Source of the DNA: Notoacmeibacter ruber
GTDB taxonomy: Bacteria > Pseudomonadota > Alphaproteobacteria > Rhizobiales > Rhizobiaceae
DNA: 64,000 bases
Assembly (NCBI RefSeq): GCF_003668555.1
Contig: NZ_RCWN01000001.1
Location: 1,474,501 to 1,538,500 of the forward strand
Direction: 5' to 3'
How positions within the stretch are numbered: the stretch's first letter is position 1; each line of letters opens with the position of its first letter. The notes under the pieces were generated by a model. The model was not told the origin of the DNA, made no database searches, and saw nothing but the letters and a program-made list of their open reading frames with translations. Made by a program: the position numbers and the translations under genes. Below, one piece after another: positions 27,975-37,500 of this stretch.

Positions 27975-28432
27975 GTCCGCCCCTCTTCAGCCGGATCGGC
28001 TTTCGAGGCAGACGCCGCGGGCGCGCTCTGGCCTTCTATAGGTGCAGTCTGCGCGGGAGCCGGCGCCTCGCCGTCGCTGGCACCCGAGCCCTTGACCGGC
28101 GTCGCCGGCTTCGCATCGGACGGCTTCGTGGTCGTCGCGGTCCGCAGGTCGGATTCCATCTCGCGCCCGATCTTGTTCAGCGACGAAAGTTCACGGCGAA
28201 TCGCGGTTTTCGGATTGAGAGAACGGGCATCGTCGACGATGCTTTTGACATCGTCGAGTTCCGCCTCCTTCAACGCTTCATCGAACTGCTTGCGAAAATC
28301 GCCCGCCATGGATCGCATTTTCGACGTGGTTCGGCCGAAGGTCCGCAGCATGCGCGGCAGATCCTTTGGTCCAACCACCACGACCAGCACGATCGCGACG
28401 ACCAGCAGTTCTGGCCAGCCAATATCAAGCAT
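27971..28432 (-). CDS. tatB: Sec-independent translocase subunit TatB
   Basis: 153 aa. One N-terminal membrane helix (GWPELLVVAIVLVVVVGPKDLP) with the TatB glutamate and G-P hinge, then an amphipathic helix (RMLRTFGRTTSKMRSMAGDFRKQ...). The last 60 residues are Ala/Pro/Ser rich and disordered. It sits between tatA, 42 bp away, and tatC, with a four-base overlap. Confidence 0.95.
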   Translation of the reverse strand: MLDIGWPELLVVAIVLVVVVGPKDLPRMLRTFGRTTSKMRSMAGDFRKQFDEALKEAELDDVKSIVDDARSLNPKTAIRRELSSLNKIGREMESDLRTATTTKPSDAKPATPVKGSGASDGEAPAPAQTAPIEGQSAPAASASKADPAEEGRT

Positions 28433-28474
28433 CAGACTTCAGCGCTCCGAAGACCATCACGCATGGACGTGGAA

Positions 28475-28702
28475 TCAGGCCTTGCGGTCTTCCGACGTCG
28501 GCTCGTTATCGATGGTCGTACCGGTTGCATCACGGCGATGCTCGACGGAAGCCTTGTCGCTGTCCTCGTCGCTCATCCCCTTCTTGAAACTCTTGATACC
28601 CTTGGCGACATCGCCCATCAGTTCCGGGATCTTGCCGCGGCCAAACAGCAGCAGAACCACAACCAGAACGATCAGCCAGTGCCAGATCGAAAACGTACCC
28701 AT
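28475..28702 (-). CDS. tatA: Sec-independent translocase subunit TatA
   Basis: 75 aa. A membrane helix ([23 protein letters not shown]) contains the F-G-x-x-K-(I/L)-P hinge, followed by the amphipathic helix [18 protein letters not shown], which is the TatA (rather than TatB) signature. Polymerised TatA forms the pore for folded proteins. First gene of tatABC. Confidence 0.96.
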   Translation of the reverse strand: MGTFSIWHWLIVLVVVLLLFGRGKIPELMGDVAKGIKSFKKGMSDEDSDKASVEHRRDATGTTIDNEPTSEDRKA

Positions 28703-28744
28703 TGTCTTTTCCTCAATCCCCGGCGTTGGAACCTCGATGTAGGC

Positions 28745-29869
28745 CTAGTCGGGCTTCGATGCAAACACAAGAACGTCTGAACGACGCAATGAAAGCCTGA
28801 CTTTTTTTACCTCGGGCGGCAGATAGCCTTCGCGTATCGTCGCCCGGACCCGCTCTTCCGCCCCGGCCACGGCGAGCTCTAGAATTTCACTCACTCCGAG
28901 AAACCGGCGCTTGACGATTCGCGCCTCGATGTCTCCCTCAGCTTCGGAAACCCCGATACCCACTAGCCGAATGGCGACATGGACTGTGGAGCCGTTGACG
29001 AAGCCTCTCGCCTCCATGATGCCCAGCGGCGTCTCGACGGTGCCGTTCTCGACCGTCCCCTTGAACAGGTTTACTTCGCTGAAGAAACGTGCGGTGAAGA
29101 GGTCGACAGGCTGATGATAGAGTGTCTCGGCCGTACCCACCTGAACGACGCGACCGTCCTTCAAGAGCGCAATCCGGTCGGCGATGCGCATCGCTTCTTC
29201 CGCGTCATGTGTCACGATGATCGCCGTGGTCCGGCTTTGCCGCAAGATAGCAAGCGTCTCGGCCCTCACCGTGTCCTTCAGGCGCGAATCGAGGCCCGAG
29301 AACGGCTCGTCCATCAACAGCACGGCCGGCCGCGGGGCAAGTGCGCGGGCAAGGGCGACTCTCTGTTGCTGCCCGCCGGAAAGCTCATGCGGATAAGCAT
29401 CAACCTTATCGGAAAGGCCGACCCGCGCCAAAGCCACCCTGGCTTCCGCGGCACCATCCTTGCGGCTTAATTCCGTCAGGCCGAAACGGGTGTTTTCCAG
29501 CAAGGTCAGGTGCGGAAACAGCGCGAAATCCTGAAACACCATTCCAATGGAGCGTTTTTCCGGGGGCAGAAAATGCGACGGCCCGGCAATCTCCCTGTCA
29601 TTCAGCATGACCCGTCCGGCACGTTGAGGCTCGATCCCGGCCGCAATGCGCAGAAGGGTCGATTTACCCGACCCGGAAGGCCCAAGCAGGCAGAGAACCT
29701 CACCGGCTTCGGCGACCAGATTGACGTCATTGAGAACCGGCTTTTCGTCGTAGGCATGTTCGACATGCTCGAAGGCCAGACGCGCCGCGAAACTGACACC
29801 CACGGATGTGGGCAGATCATCGACCTTCTTATGAATTACGGACATTCGATCACGCTTCGCTTTATCCAT
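28745..29869 (-). CDS. ABC transporter ATP-binding protein, FbpC/PotA-like, without adjacent permease
   Basis: 374 aa. Walker A GPSGSGKST at 63-71, Q-loop Q113, signature LSGGQQQR at 163-170, Walker B LLMDEPFSGLD at 184-194 and switch His H221 (THDAEEA) are all intact. The C-terminal region (about 255-370) looks like a TOBE substrate/regulatory domain, as in ferric-iron, sulfate, spermidine and sugar importers. Start at 29869 has CGGAGGCG close upstream; M9 at 29845 is an alternative. No permease or binding-protein gene is nearby, so its partners and substrate are unknown. It occupies the place between nagZ and tatA where scpA-scpB are found in many Rhizobiales. Confidence 0.88.
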   Translation of the reverse strand: MDKAKRDRMSVIHKKVDDLPTSVGVSFAARLAFEHVEHAYDEKPVLNDVNLVAEAGEVLCLLGPSGSGKSTLLRIAAGIEPQRAGRVMLNDREIAGPSHFLPPEKRSIGMVFQDFALFPHLTLLENTRFGLTELSRKDGAAEARVALARVGLSDKVDAYPHELSGGQQQRVALARALAPRPAVLLMDEPFSGLDSRLKDTVRAETLAILRQSRTTAIIVTHDAEEAMRIADRIALLKDGRVVQVGTAETLYHQPVDLFTARFFSEVNLFKGTVENGTVETPLGIMEARGFVNGSTVHVAIRLVGIGVSEAEGDIEARIVKRRFLGVSEILELAVAGAEERVRATIREGYLPPEVKKVRLSLRRSDVLVFASKPD

Positions 29870-29931
29870 CGCCTCCGTCGTGAAGCATGGAACTGGCTCG
29901 GGTCAATATCCAGACTCAAGAAAGAAGGAAT

Positions 29932-31083
29932 TCAGGCCAGAACGGCCGTCAGTTCCTCAAACTCCGAGCGGCATGCGCCTTCATCGGCATAATCTTGTCG
30001 GCCCAGCGGTTTCAAGGCGCGCTCCGCGCGCTCGGCAATTAGACCAGTCACTGCGGGCGTACGGCTCGCCAGATCGATCATCTCGTGCAATTCACCGTTA
30101 CAGTGCAGCGCCATATCGCAACCGGCGGCAAAAACGTCAGCTGCGCGCTGGGCATAGCTACCGCTCATCGCATGCATGCAGAGATCGTCGCTCATCAAGA
30201 GGCCGTCAAAGCCGATCTCGCCGCGAATGATCTCCTCGACGACCTTGCGGGACGTCGTCGCCGGTCGATCCGCATCGAGAGCCGAATAGATGACATGCGC
30301 CGTCATGCCCATCACGGCTTCATTCAAACCACGAAACGGCGCGAAATCCTGTTTCAACTCGTCAAGCGAAGCATCCACCACCGGCAGTTCAACATGGCTG
30401 TCAGCACCCGCGCGACCGTGTCCCGGAATGTGCTTGATGACCGGCAGAAGCCCCCCGTCGAGCAGGCCCTGCATGACGGCGCGGCCGATAGCCTCGACCT
30501 GCTCGGGCTGATGGCCGTAGGCCCGATCTCCGATAATATCGTGCGCACCAGCTACGGGAACGTCAAGGATCGGCAGGCAATCGGCATTGATGCCGTAGCG
30601 GGCGAGGTCGAATGCATGCAGGCGAGCGAGAAGCCATGCCGCGCGAAGGCCCTCGTCACGATCGCGCTCGTAGATACGACCAAGAACCGCTCCTGGCGGA
30701 TAATGGGGTGCCAGCGGTGGCGTCAGGCGCTGAACGCGCCCGCCTTCCTGATCGATGAATACGGGCATGTCCGGGCGACCGACACAATCCCGAACCGAAG
30801 CCACGAGGTCGGTTAATTGGTCCGCCCCGCCGATATTGCGCGAAAAGACGATAAATCCCCACGGCCGCTCATCGCGGAAGAAGGCGATCTCATCGTCCGT
30901 TAGCGCCTTTCCGGCAGCTCCGACGATCATGGCTTTCGATTCGGTCATGGATGATGGTTGCGCCGGTTGAGCGTGGTCTGAAAGAGTAAGAAAACGTTTT
31001 GCACGGGGAAAGTTCACCAGTGCCAGTGTCGCCGCCACACCAGCGGTGAGCCCGAGCGCCGTACGTCGTGTGAATGGCCTCAT
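29932..31083 (-). CDS. nagZ: beta-N-acetylhexosaminidase, GH3 family (NagZ)
   Basis: 383 aa from the ATG at 31083, which has GGTGAG upstream and lies 23 bp after the SPOR gene stop. NagZ removes N-acetylglucosamine from anhydromuropeptides in wall recycling. The GH3 signature KHIPGHGRAGADSH is at 217-230 and the nucleophile lies in MSDDLCM (D299/D300). The usual NagZ body starts at MTESKAMIVG (base 30948). The 45 residues before it contain TRRTALGLTAGVAATLALVNF, which resembles a twin-arginine signal or membrane anchor. If real, this enzyme would be exported or anchored rather than cytoplasmic. An ATG at 30948 exists but has no ribosome site. Confidence 0.9.
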   Translation of the reverse strand: MRPFTRRTALGLTAGVAATLALVNFPRAKRFLTLSDHAQPAQPSSMTESKAMIVGAAGKALTDDEIAFFRDERPWGFIVFSRNIGGADQLTDLVASVRDCVGRPDMPVFIDQEGGRVQRLTPPLAPHYPPGAVLGRIYERDRDEGLRAAWLLARLHAFDLARYGINADCLPILDVPVAGAHDIIGDRAYGHQPEQVEAIGRAVMQGLLDGGLLPVIKHIPGHGRAGADSHVELPVVDASLDELKQDFAPFRGLNEAVMGMTAHVIYSALDADRPATTSRKVVEEIIRGEIGFDGLLMSDDLCMHAMSGSYAQRAADVFAAGCDMALHCNGELHEMIDLASRTPAVTGLIAERAERALKPLGRQDYADEGACRSEFEELTAVLA

Positions 31084-31105
31084 GCGCTCACCGTGGGTGC
31101 GTTGA

Positions 31106-33829
31106 TCAGCGGCGTGGCAGGCAATCGCCTCCGGCAGACTTGATCTGTCCGCAAAGGGCCTGCGCATCGGAGAAGCTGGATGCCGAGATATTGACGCGAT
31201 AATAGGTCCCGCGCCCTGGAATATCCGCGGGCACGATGTTTACGCCACGACCGGAAAGCAACGATCCATAGCGCTGGCTCATCGCGGTGTAGCTGACCTG
31301 AGCCGCCTCGCGGGACGGATGCGAGGAGATCTGCACCCAGGCCGCAGGCGTCGCACCCGAAGACGTGGTTTCTGCAACCGGCGCCTGTGCGACCGACGCG
31401 GATGCCTGCGTGTTTTCTACCGAAGCAGTTTGCTGCGGCGTGACCCGGCCAACATTCGGTCGAACCTGCGGCAGTGGGATTTCGACGATTTGCGCGGCAA
31501 TCGACGCAGCATCGGGATCATCGTCCACCGCCTCGGCGGCCGCGGCTTCCGTCGCGCTGGAGGCTAGCGATTCGGTCGACGCATCACCGCTAGCAGGCGC
31601 AAGAGCAACCTCCAGGCCGCTCTGATCGTTCGCGCCACCATTCTCATCGATGGTTGACGCAGCCGAAGCACTCGCAGTGTCGGGAGCGAGAGCGCCCGCA
31701 TCGGGATTCGCTGCCTTCTCGGCTGCATCCGCGCTGACGACGGCTGTCGCGCCGGCGGCAGTCGAACCTGTGGCCGCGACATTGCTCGATGCTCCTCTCG
31801 GAACGATCGAGCCGTCAGGCTTCACGATGAAGGTACGCACCTTTCGTGGCTCAATGGACACCACATTCGGGCGATCCGCTGTGCCACCTTCGACATCTTC
31901 GGCTGCAATACGGGTTTCGTCCTTACTGGCGATCTCGAGCGGTTGCTCCGTCGTATCGACCAGCTGATCCTGTCGGGGTTGCTCTCCGTCGCGTCCTTCG
32001 ACGGTCTCGTAGACCTCGTTTTCAGCGACGGCGGATTTCGCAGCGGTCGATTCAGCCGGCTTTACCTTTACCGGCTCGCTGTCGGCCCGCACGATGGCAA
32101 CGTCGCCATCCGACTCTCCGCCAGAGAAATAGGCATAACCGCCGCCGGCCAGAAGCAGTACCGCGAGTGCGACACCCCCGTAAAGCCCGTAGCGGGAAAA
32201 CGACGAACCCCGGCTCGGTGGCAGAGCACCAAGCCGCTGATCACTGTCGGCAAAATCGTGACGGAAGTCTTCCGAATCTTCGGCAGGCGATAGCTGGCTC
32301 ACATCAAAGGCAGGATCGGCAGCGGCCGTGGCGTACAACCATTCCGCATTACCATTCCGCTCGATGGCACCATCAGCATCGGCAGACAGGTTTTCCGCGT
32401 CATCATCGGACGCCGCATAGACGTCCTGAGGCGCGGCCGTCATGCCCTCGGCACGAAGGATATCGGCGAACTCGTCCGCCAGCGCATCCTCTTGTAGTGT
32501 AGTGCCGGCGTTCGTCTCCCCGGAAGACAATTCCGGAAGATCAAGCGGCTCGGTAGCAGGAACAACGGCTTCGTCATAAACGCGTGTTTCGATTTCCGGG
32601 GCTTCTGGATCGCCATAGTCCGAAACATCTGCGACAGGTTCTTCGGCAGCGCTATCGTACGCTTCATAGGCGGCCGCCGAGACTACAGCGACCATCGCCT
32701 CATCCTCGTGATCGATCATCGAGCGATCGTCCGCCGCCTCGGATCCGTCTCCATCAAGCTCGAACTGAAAATCATCTTCGGAGACCGCGGAAGTGTCCTC
32801 ATACGAAACCGCATCGTCATACGATAGATGATCGTCGTTGCTGGCATCCGCGCTGTCGAGAATCTCCGTCAATTCAGCAGTTTCCGTTTGCGAGGCCTGC
32901 GCCCCCGGCTGCATATCGGCCGCACCGAGTGTTTCCCAAACGGCTCTGGCATCTTCATCACCGGCCGTAGCGGTCATCTCATCATAAGAAACCGGGGCCT
33001 CTGCCTGATCCGCATCGGCAAGGTCTTCGCGCAAAGCCGCATCGAATGCGTTGGCAAAGTCCTCTTCATCGAATTCGGCGGCAGTGAGCGTTTCCTCTGC
33101 TTCAGCAGGTCGCTCGTCGAAAAAATTGCTCTCATCGAACTCGGTCATGTCGAGATCGTTGGCATCGAGATCGATATCGAACTCATCGGGGCTGGAGGCG
33201 GACAGGGAGACATCTTCCATATCGTTGCCGGCAGCCGAAGCCTCATGAGACGCGTCCGGCATCGGCTCGATCCCGTCTTTTTGGAGAAACTCATCAGGCC
33301 GAGACGCGGGCAGGTCCGAGCCTGACAAAATAAGGTCGAGATCGTCCATCTCGCGGGCTTCCACAGCCACCGAAGACTCATCAGAAAGAGCCGGTTCAGG
33401 AGCGTCAAGCTCACTACGCTCGGCCTCGAAATCATCCGGACCGATGTTCGAAACTACGGCCTCTTGGTCAGAGTTCTCAGGCGAGACCGCTGCGTCCGAG
33501 GGTGAGGCATGCCAACCCTCTGTGACGGCCTGACTTTCGGTTTCGACAGGATCGTCGACACCGGAGAAATCGAAATTCGGTTCGTTGTCGCCATAGGCCG
33601 GCGATTCGGTCGTAGGCTCTTGCGGGTCGCGCAGCAGTTCGTCGTCCTGCATCGGGACAAATGAGGCATCCAGCATTTCTGCCAGATGCGACTCGACCGG
33701 CTCGTCTGCCGGATCATCGGCCCGTGATGAATTATCGAGCCCGATAATACGCGTCAGCTCGGCCAGCGGATCGTCGTCCGCTAGCGAGAAGTCGCGATCA
33801 GAAGGCTTCTTCTGCGAATTGGCTGCCAT
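31106..33829 (-). CDS. large acidic SPOR-domain membrane protein
   Basis: 907 aa from the ATG at 33829 (CGGAG upstream). Residues 1 to about 540 are cytoplasmic, extremely acidic and low in complexity (repeated D, E, A, S). One membrane helix follows (YGLYGGVALAVLLLAGGGYAYF, about 545-566). A Pro/Ala/Ser/Thr periplasmic linker leads to a C-terminal SPOR domain (AAWVQISSHPSREAAQVSYTAMS to the end, about 830-907), which binds denuded glycan strands at division sites. Genes for SPOR proteins sit between argS and nagZ throughout Rhizobiales. A part in septal wall remodelling is likely; the function of the acidic region is unknown. Confidence 0.88.
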   Translation of the reverse strand: MAANSQKKPSDRDFSLADDDPLAELTRIIGLDNSSRADDPADEPVESHLAEMLDASFVPMQDDELLRDPQEPTTESPAYGDNEPNFDFSGVDDPVETESQAVTEGWHASPSDAAVSPENSDQEAVVSNIGPDDFEAERSELDAPEPALSDESSVAVEAREMDDLDLILSGSDLPASRPDEFLQKDGIEPMPDASHEASAAGNDMEDVSLSASSPDEFDIDLDANDLDMTEFDESNFFDERPAEAEETLTAAEFDEEDFANAFDAALREDLADADQAEAPVSYDEMTATAGDEDARAVWETLGAADMQPGAQASQTETAELTEILDSADASNDDHLSYDDAVSYEDTSAVSEDDFQFELDGDGSEAADDRSMIDHEDEAMVAVVSAAAYEAYDSAAEEPVADVSDYGDPEAPEIETRVYDEAVVPATEPLDLPELSSGETNAGTTLQEDALADEFADILRAEGMTAAPQDVYAASDDDAENLSADADGAIERNGNAEWLYATAAADPAFDVSQLSPAEDSEDFRHDFADSDQRLGALPPSRGSSFSRYGLYGGVALAVLLLAGGGYAYFSGGESDGDVAIVRADSEPVKVKPAESTAAKSAVAENEVYETVEGRDGEQPRQDQLVDTTEQPLEIASKDETRIAAEDVEGGTADRPNVVSIEPRKVRTFIVKPDGSIVPRGASSNVAATGSTAAGATAVVSADAAEKAANPDAGALAPDTASASAASTIDENGGANDQSGLEVALAPASGDASTESLASSATEAAAAEAVDDDPDAASIAAQIVEIPLPQVRPNVGRVTPQQTASVENTQASASVAQAPVAETTSSGATPAAWVQISSHPSREAAQVSYTAMSQRYGSLLSGRGVNIVPADIPGRGTYYRVNISASSFSDAQALCGQIKSAGGDCLPRR

Positions 33830-33870
33830 AATTTTCTCCGCACGCCATACCTGCTCGGAGCGCTGCAGGC

Positions 33871-33893
33871 ATCCGGCCCCACTGTGGCCGGAT
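33871..33893. repeat. inverted repeat between argS and the SPOR gene
   Basis: ATCCGGCC at 33871-33878 and GGCCGGAT at 33886-33893 form a perfect 8-bp stem with a 7-base loop. No U-run follows on either strand. It could stabilise the argS message or partly terminate it. Confidence 0.4.
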
Positions 33894-33947
33894 AGCAACG
33901 CAATGTGGGCAAATGGTGACGGTAACTATGCAGACGCCTTGACAGAT

Positions 33948-35699
33948 CTAGCGCATCTCTTCCGGAGCTGAGGCACCGGTGACCGCAAGACCCGCAGAAA
34001 GAACATTCCGCACGGCCATCACCAGACCCAACCTGGCTCGCGTCAACACTGCATCATCATGCTTAACGAACCGTAACTGAGCGTTCTCGGTCCCGCGATT
34101 GTAATGGGTATGGAAAGCACTGGCGAGATCGTAGAGGTAAAAGGCAACACGATGCGGCTCCATCGCGGTCGCCGCCGACTCGACCAGGCGCGGCCACTCG
34201 GCGAGCTTACGGATGAGCGCGATCTCGCCTTCGTCCGTCAATTGATCCGCGCCCTGACCGATCCCCTCCTGTGCGGCGACCTCGGGCCCGAAAGCCTCGA
34301 CGGCCTGGCGAATGATCGAATGAGCGCGTGCGGCGGCGTATTGCACGTAAAAGACCGGATTATCCTTGCTTTGCTCGGTCACCTTCGCGAAATCGAAGTC
34401 GAGCGGCGCATCGGCCTTGCGGTAAAGCATCATGAAGCGGACAGCGTCGACACCCACCTCATCGACAACGTCGCGAAGCGTAACGAAATTACCCGTCCGC
34501 TTGCCCATGCGAACCGGCTCGCCTTCCCGGTACAGCTTGACAAGCTGGCAGAGCAGAACATCGATATCGATCGTCTCGGAGATCGCGCGTGCCAGCGCCT
34601 CCATGCGCTTGACGTAGCCGCCATGATCGGCGCCGAGCACGAAGATCAGCTTGTCGAAGCCGCGCTCGAACTTGTCTTCCATATAGGCGACATCTGCGGC
34701 GAAATAGGTGTAGGCGCCGTCGCTCTTGACGAGCGGCCGATCCATATCGTCCCCGACCTCGGTCGAGCGGAAAAGGACCTGCTCGCGGTCCTCCCAGTCT
34801 TCCGGCAGTTGACCCTTCGGCGGAGGCAAAGTGCCCTCATAGACGAAACCTTTCTGCCGCAGACCCTCGACAGCTGCACCGATCTTTCCGCCATTGTCGC
34901 CGTGAAGAGTCCGCTCTGAGAAGAAAACGTCATGCCGGATGTTGAGGGCGGCCAGATCTTCACGGATAAGATCCATCATCATCGAGACGGCCTTGTCCTT
35001 GGCGATAGCGAGCGCATCCGCTCCGCTCATGTCCAGCAAGGCGCGGCCATGCTCTTCGGCCAGCGCCGTGCCGACCGGAACCAGATAATCGCCCGGATAG
35101 AGCCCTTCGGGAATTGAGATCGTCTCGCCGAGCGCCTCGCGGTAACGCAGAATCACCGATTCACCGAGAACGTTGATCTGCCCGCCCGCATCGTTGACAT
35201 AATATTCGCGCGTGACGGCGTAGCCTGCGAAAGCGAGAAGTCGTGCCAGCGCATCGCCGACGACCGCACCACGGCAATGGCCGACATGCATCGGGCCTGT
35301 CGGATTGGCGGAGACATATTCCACATTCGTTGCGCGACCCGCCCCAAGATCGGAGCGGCCATAATCCTCGCCAGCATCGAGCATAGTCCGCAACTGACTG
35401 TGCCAGAAACCGTCAGAGAGCCGCAGATTGATGAAGCCGGGCCCCGCCACCTCAATCGAGGAGACGTCCTCATCCTTGGCCAGTTCATCGGCGATGTTCT
35501 GCGCCAGATCACGCGGTTTCATGCCGAGGGATTTCGCCAGGACCATGGCCACATTGGAGGCAAGGTCACCATGGGCAGGATCGCGCGGCGGCTCAACCGT
35601 CAGGCGTGACAGATCAGGCGACACACCCTCTTTATCTTTAAGATCAAGAGATTGGACGACCGAACGGATTCTCTGCGCGAAATCGGCAAAAAGGTTCAT
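33948..35699 (-). CDS. argS: arginyl-tRNA synthetase
   Basis: 583 aa, class I enzyme charging tRNA-Arg. The arginyl-specific N-terminal add-1 domain (about 1-110) precedes the catalytic core with [12 protein letters not shown] (HVGH at 138-141). [16 protein letters not shown] is the conserved core segment. In place of a standard KMSKS loop it has [11 protein letters not shown], as many ArgRS do. The C-terminal anticodon-binding DALR domain ends [21 protein letters not shown]. It lies between dgt and the SPOR gene on the same strand. Confidence 0.97.
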   Translation of the reverse strand: MNLFADFAQRIRSVVQSLDLKDKEGVSPDLSRLTVEPPRDPAHGDLASNVAMVLAKSLGMKPRDLAQNIADELAKDEDVSSIEVAGPGFINLRLSDGFWHSQLRTMLDAGEDYGRSDLGAGRATNVEYVSANPTGPMHVGHCRGAVVGDALARLLAFAGYAVTREYYVNDAGGQINVLGESVILRYREALGETISIPEGLYPGDYLVPVGTALAEEHGRALLDMSGADALAIAKDKAVSMMMDLIREDLAALNIRHDVFFSERTLHGDNGGKIGAAVEGLRQKGFVYEGTLPPPKGQLPEDWEDREQVLFRSTEVGDDMDRPLVKSDGAYTYFAADVAYMEDKFERGFDKLIFVLGADHGGYVKRMEALARAISETIDIDVLLCQLVKLYREGEPVRMGKRTGNFVTLRDVVDEVGVDAVRFMMLYRKADAPLDFDFAKVTEQSKDNPVFYVQYAAARAHSIIRQAVEAFGPEVAAQEGIGQGADQLTDEGEIALIRKLAEWPRLVESAATAMEPHRVAFYLYDLASAFHTHYNRGTENAQLRFVKHDDAVLTRARLGLVMAVRNVLSAGLAVTGASAPEEMR

Positions 35700-35716
35700 A
35701 GGAGTTCTCGTTTCTT

Positions 35717-35770
35717 ATCGGCGGCAGGGTCTCTGAACGGCGAGCCACGTCGGGCTGCCGCGTAGCCGAT
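35717..35770. repeat. imperfect long inverted repeat between dgt and argS
   Basis: ATCGGCGGCAG at 35717-35727 can pair with CTGCC (35755-35759) and GCCGAT (35765-35770) across a 5-base bulge. It lies in the 77-bp gap ahead of the dgt stop and may be a processing structure. Confidence 0.25.
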
Positions 35771-35776
35771 CGCTTG

Positions 35777-36991
35777 TCAGGCGTCAAACAGCCGTTCGAT
35801 CTCTTTCAGGGCGTAACTGTCGGTCATACCGGCGATAAAGTCGGCTACGATACGTGCTGCTCGCGCCTCATCACCCTGTAACACCGCCTCACGCCGCCAC
35901 TCGGAAGGAATCGAGGATAGATCTGTGATATAGCGCTCGAACAAGCGTGTGACTGTGTCTTCGGCCAAGGCCCGAAACGTCATGATGCCCGGCGCGCGAT
36001 ACATGCGATCGAAGAGAAAGGCCTTCAGCAGACGGTCCGTCTCTCTCATCTCCGGCGAAAAACCGACAGTCTGCGAACCGCGGCGGCGGATCGCGTCAGC
36101 ATTCTCGGGCTTCTCTTGCGAGATGATCGTACGCGCGCCTTCGATCACGTCTTCCACCATAGCGGTGATCTGACGGCGCTGAAATTCGTGAGTGATGCGC
36201 GAAAACTCCAGCCCCGGCCAGCGGTCCCTCACCTCATTCAGCGTGTCTGCAACGAAGGGGACCGCCTCGGCCAAATCGTCGAGCGTGAAGAGCCCGGCAC
36301 GAATGCCGTCATCAATATCGTGCGTGTTGTAGGCGATGTCGTCGGCAATGGCGGCCGCCTGCCCTTCAATGCCGCACCACTCGGACAGTCCCAGAGGAAA
36401 TTGCGCATCGAACTCCAGAAAATAGGCAGGCACTGTCTCATCGGCCGAAGCACCGTCTCCCGTTACCGGCCCGTTATGCTTGACCAAACCGTCCAGCGTT
36501 TCCCAGCACAGATTGAGCCCATCGAAGGCGGCATAACGCCGCTCCAGCTTGGTGACGACCCGTAGCGATTGCGCATTATGATCGAAGCCGCCGAACGGCT
36601 TCATCATCGCATTGAGCGCATCTTCGCCGGCATGACCGAATGGCGTATGGCCGAAATCATGGCAAAGCGCGACCGCTTCCGCAAGATCCTCGTCGGCTTC
36701 CAGGGCACGGGAAATCGCTCGCGCGATCTGCGAGACCTCGATCGTATGTGTTAGCCGGGTCCGATAATGATCGCCGTCATCGCTGATGAAGACCTGTGTC
36801 TTGAGCTTGAGCCGGCGAAAGGCCGTGGAATGGATGATTCGATCTCGATCGCGCTGAAATGCCGTCCGCGTTGGGCTTTCGGGTTCGGGGATCAATCGGC
36901 CTCGTGTCGCTTCCGGGTCACACGCCCAGGGGGCGCGAGGCCTGTAGCCGAAACCGATTCCGGTCAATCTGGATGAGGCGTCTTCTTGCAT
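35777..36991 (-). CDS. dgt: deoxyguanosinetriphosphate triphosphohydrolase-like protein
   Basis: 404 aa from the ATG at 36991; the frame is open to 37066. An HD-superfamily dNTP triphosphohydrolase: H82 in RLTHTIEV, H111-D112 in [13 protein letters not shown], and a later conserved Asp in [20 protein letters not shown]. The N-terminal [21 protein letters not shown] is characteristic of type 2 dGTPases. These enzymes control dNTP pools; exact substrate preference is not predictable. It is divergent from erpA with 89 bp between, the standard arrangement in Rhizobiales. Confidence 0.95.
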   Translation of the reverse strand: MQEDASSRLTGIGFGYRPRAPWACDPEATRGRLIPEPESPTRTAFQRDRDRIIHSTAFRRLKLKTQVFISDDGDHYRTRLTHTIEVSQIARAISRALEADEDLAEAVALCHDFGHTPFGHAGEDALNAMMKPFGGFDHNAQSLRVVTKLERRYAAFDGLNLCWETLDGLVKHNGPVTGDGASADETVPAYFLEFDAQFPLGLSEWCGIEGQAAAIADDIAYNTHDIDDGIRAGLFTLDDLAEAVPFVADTLNEVRDRWPGLEFSRITHEFQRRQITAMVEDVIEGARTIISQEKPENADAIRRRGSQTVGFSPEMRETDRLLKAFLFDRMYRAPGIMTFRALAEDTVTRLFERYITDLSSIPSEWRREAVLQGDEARAARIVADFIAGMTDSYALKEIERLFDA

Positions 36992-37080
36992 TTCGTTCTC
37001 TTGCTTCGAGTAGCCTGCGTTGACGTTACGCCGAATGCTTCTTACCTCTGTCAGGAAACCAGACAAAGGCGACCTGCGCC

Positions 37081-37428
37081 ATGAATGCTATCGACCATCC
37101 CATGAAAACGGTCAGCATCACTGAGAGTGCTGCCAAGCGCATCGTGCGCATCGTCGACGATTCGGAAGACAAGATCGGCCTTCGCGTCACCGTCGAGGGC
37201 GGCGGGTGCTCGGGCTTCTCCTATCTGATCGACCTGACCGATTCCAGGAACGATGACGACAAGGTGTTCGAGCGTGACGGCGCCAAAGTCCTGATAGATG
37301 AGCTTTCCATGGTTTACATGGCGGGTTCGCAGATCGATTTCGTCGACGATCTGATCGGCCAGGCCTTCAAGATCGACAATCCGAACGCCGTCGCCTCGTG
37401 CGGCTGCGGCACCTCCTTCTCTATCTGA
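37081..37428 (+). CDS. erpA: A-type iron-sulfur cluster carrier (ErpA/HesB family)
   Basis: 115 aa. It delivers Fe-S clusters to target enzymes. The three cluster cysteines are present: C43 in GGGCSGFSY, and C107 and C109 in SCGCGTSF. The end of the domain ([15 protein letters not shown]) is typical. It is divergent from dgt; the gene may serve essential targets of isoprenoid and respiratory metabolism as in E. coli ErpA, but ErpA and IscA types are hard to separate by eye. Confidence 0.92.
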   Translation: MNAIDHPMKTVSITESAAKRIVRIVDDSEDKIGLRVTVEGGGCSGFSYLIDLTDSRNDDDKVFERDGAKVLIDELSMVYMAGSQIDFVDDLIGQAFKIDNPNAVASCGCGTSFSI

Positions 37429-37500
37429 GATCGTCTGCCGCTTTACCTCGCCTTCGTGTCCCGCTAGGTCCTTCAGCCTGAGTATGGGAGACCGGGCAGC

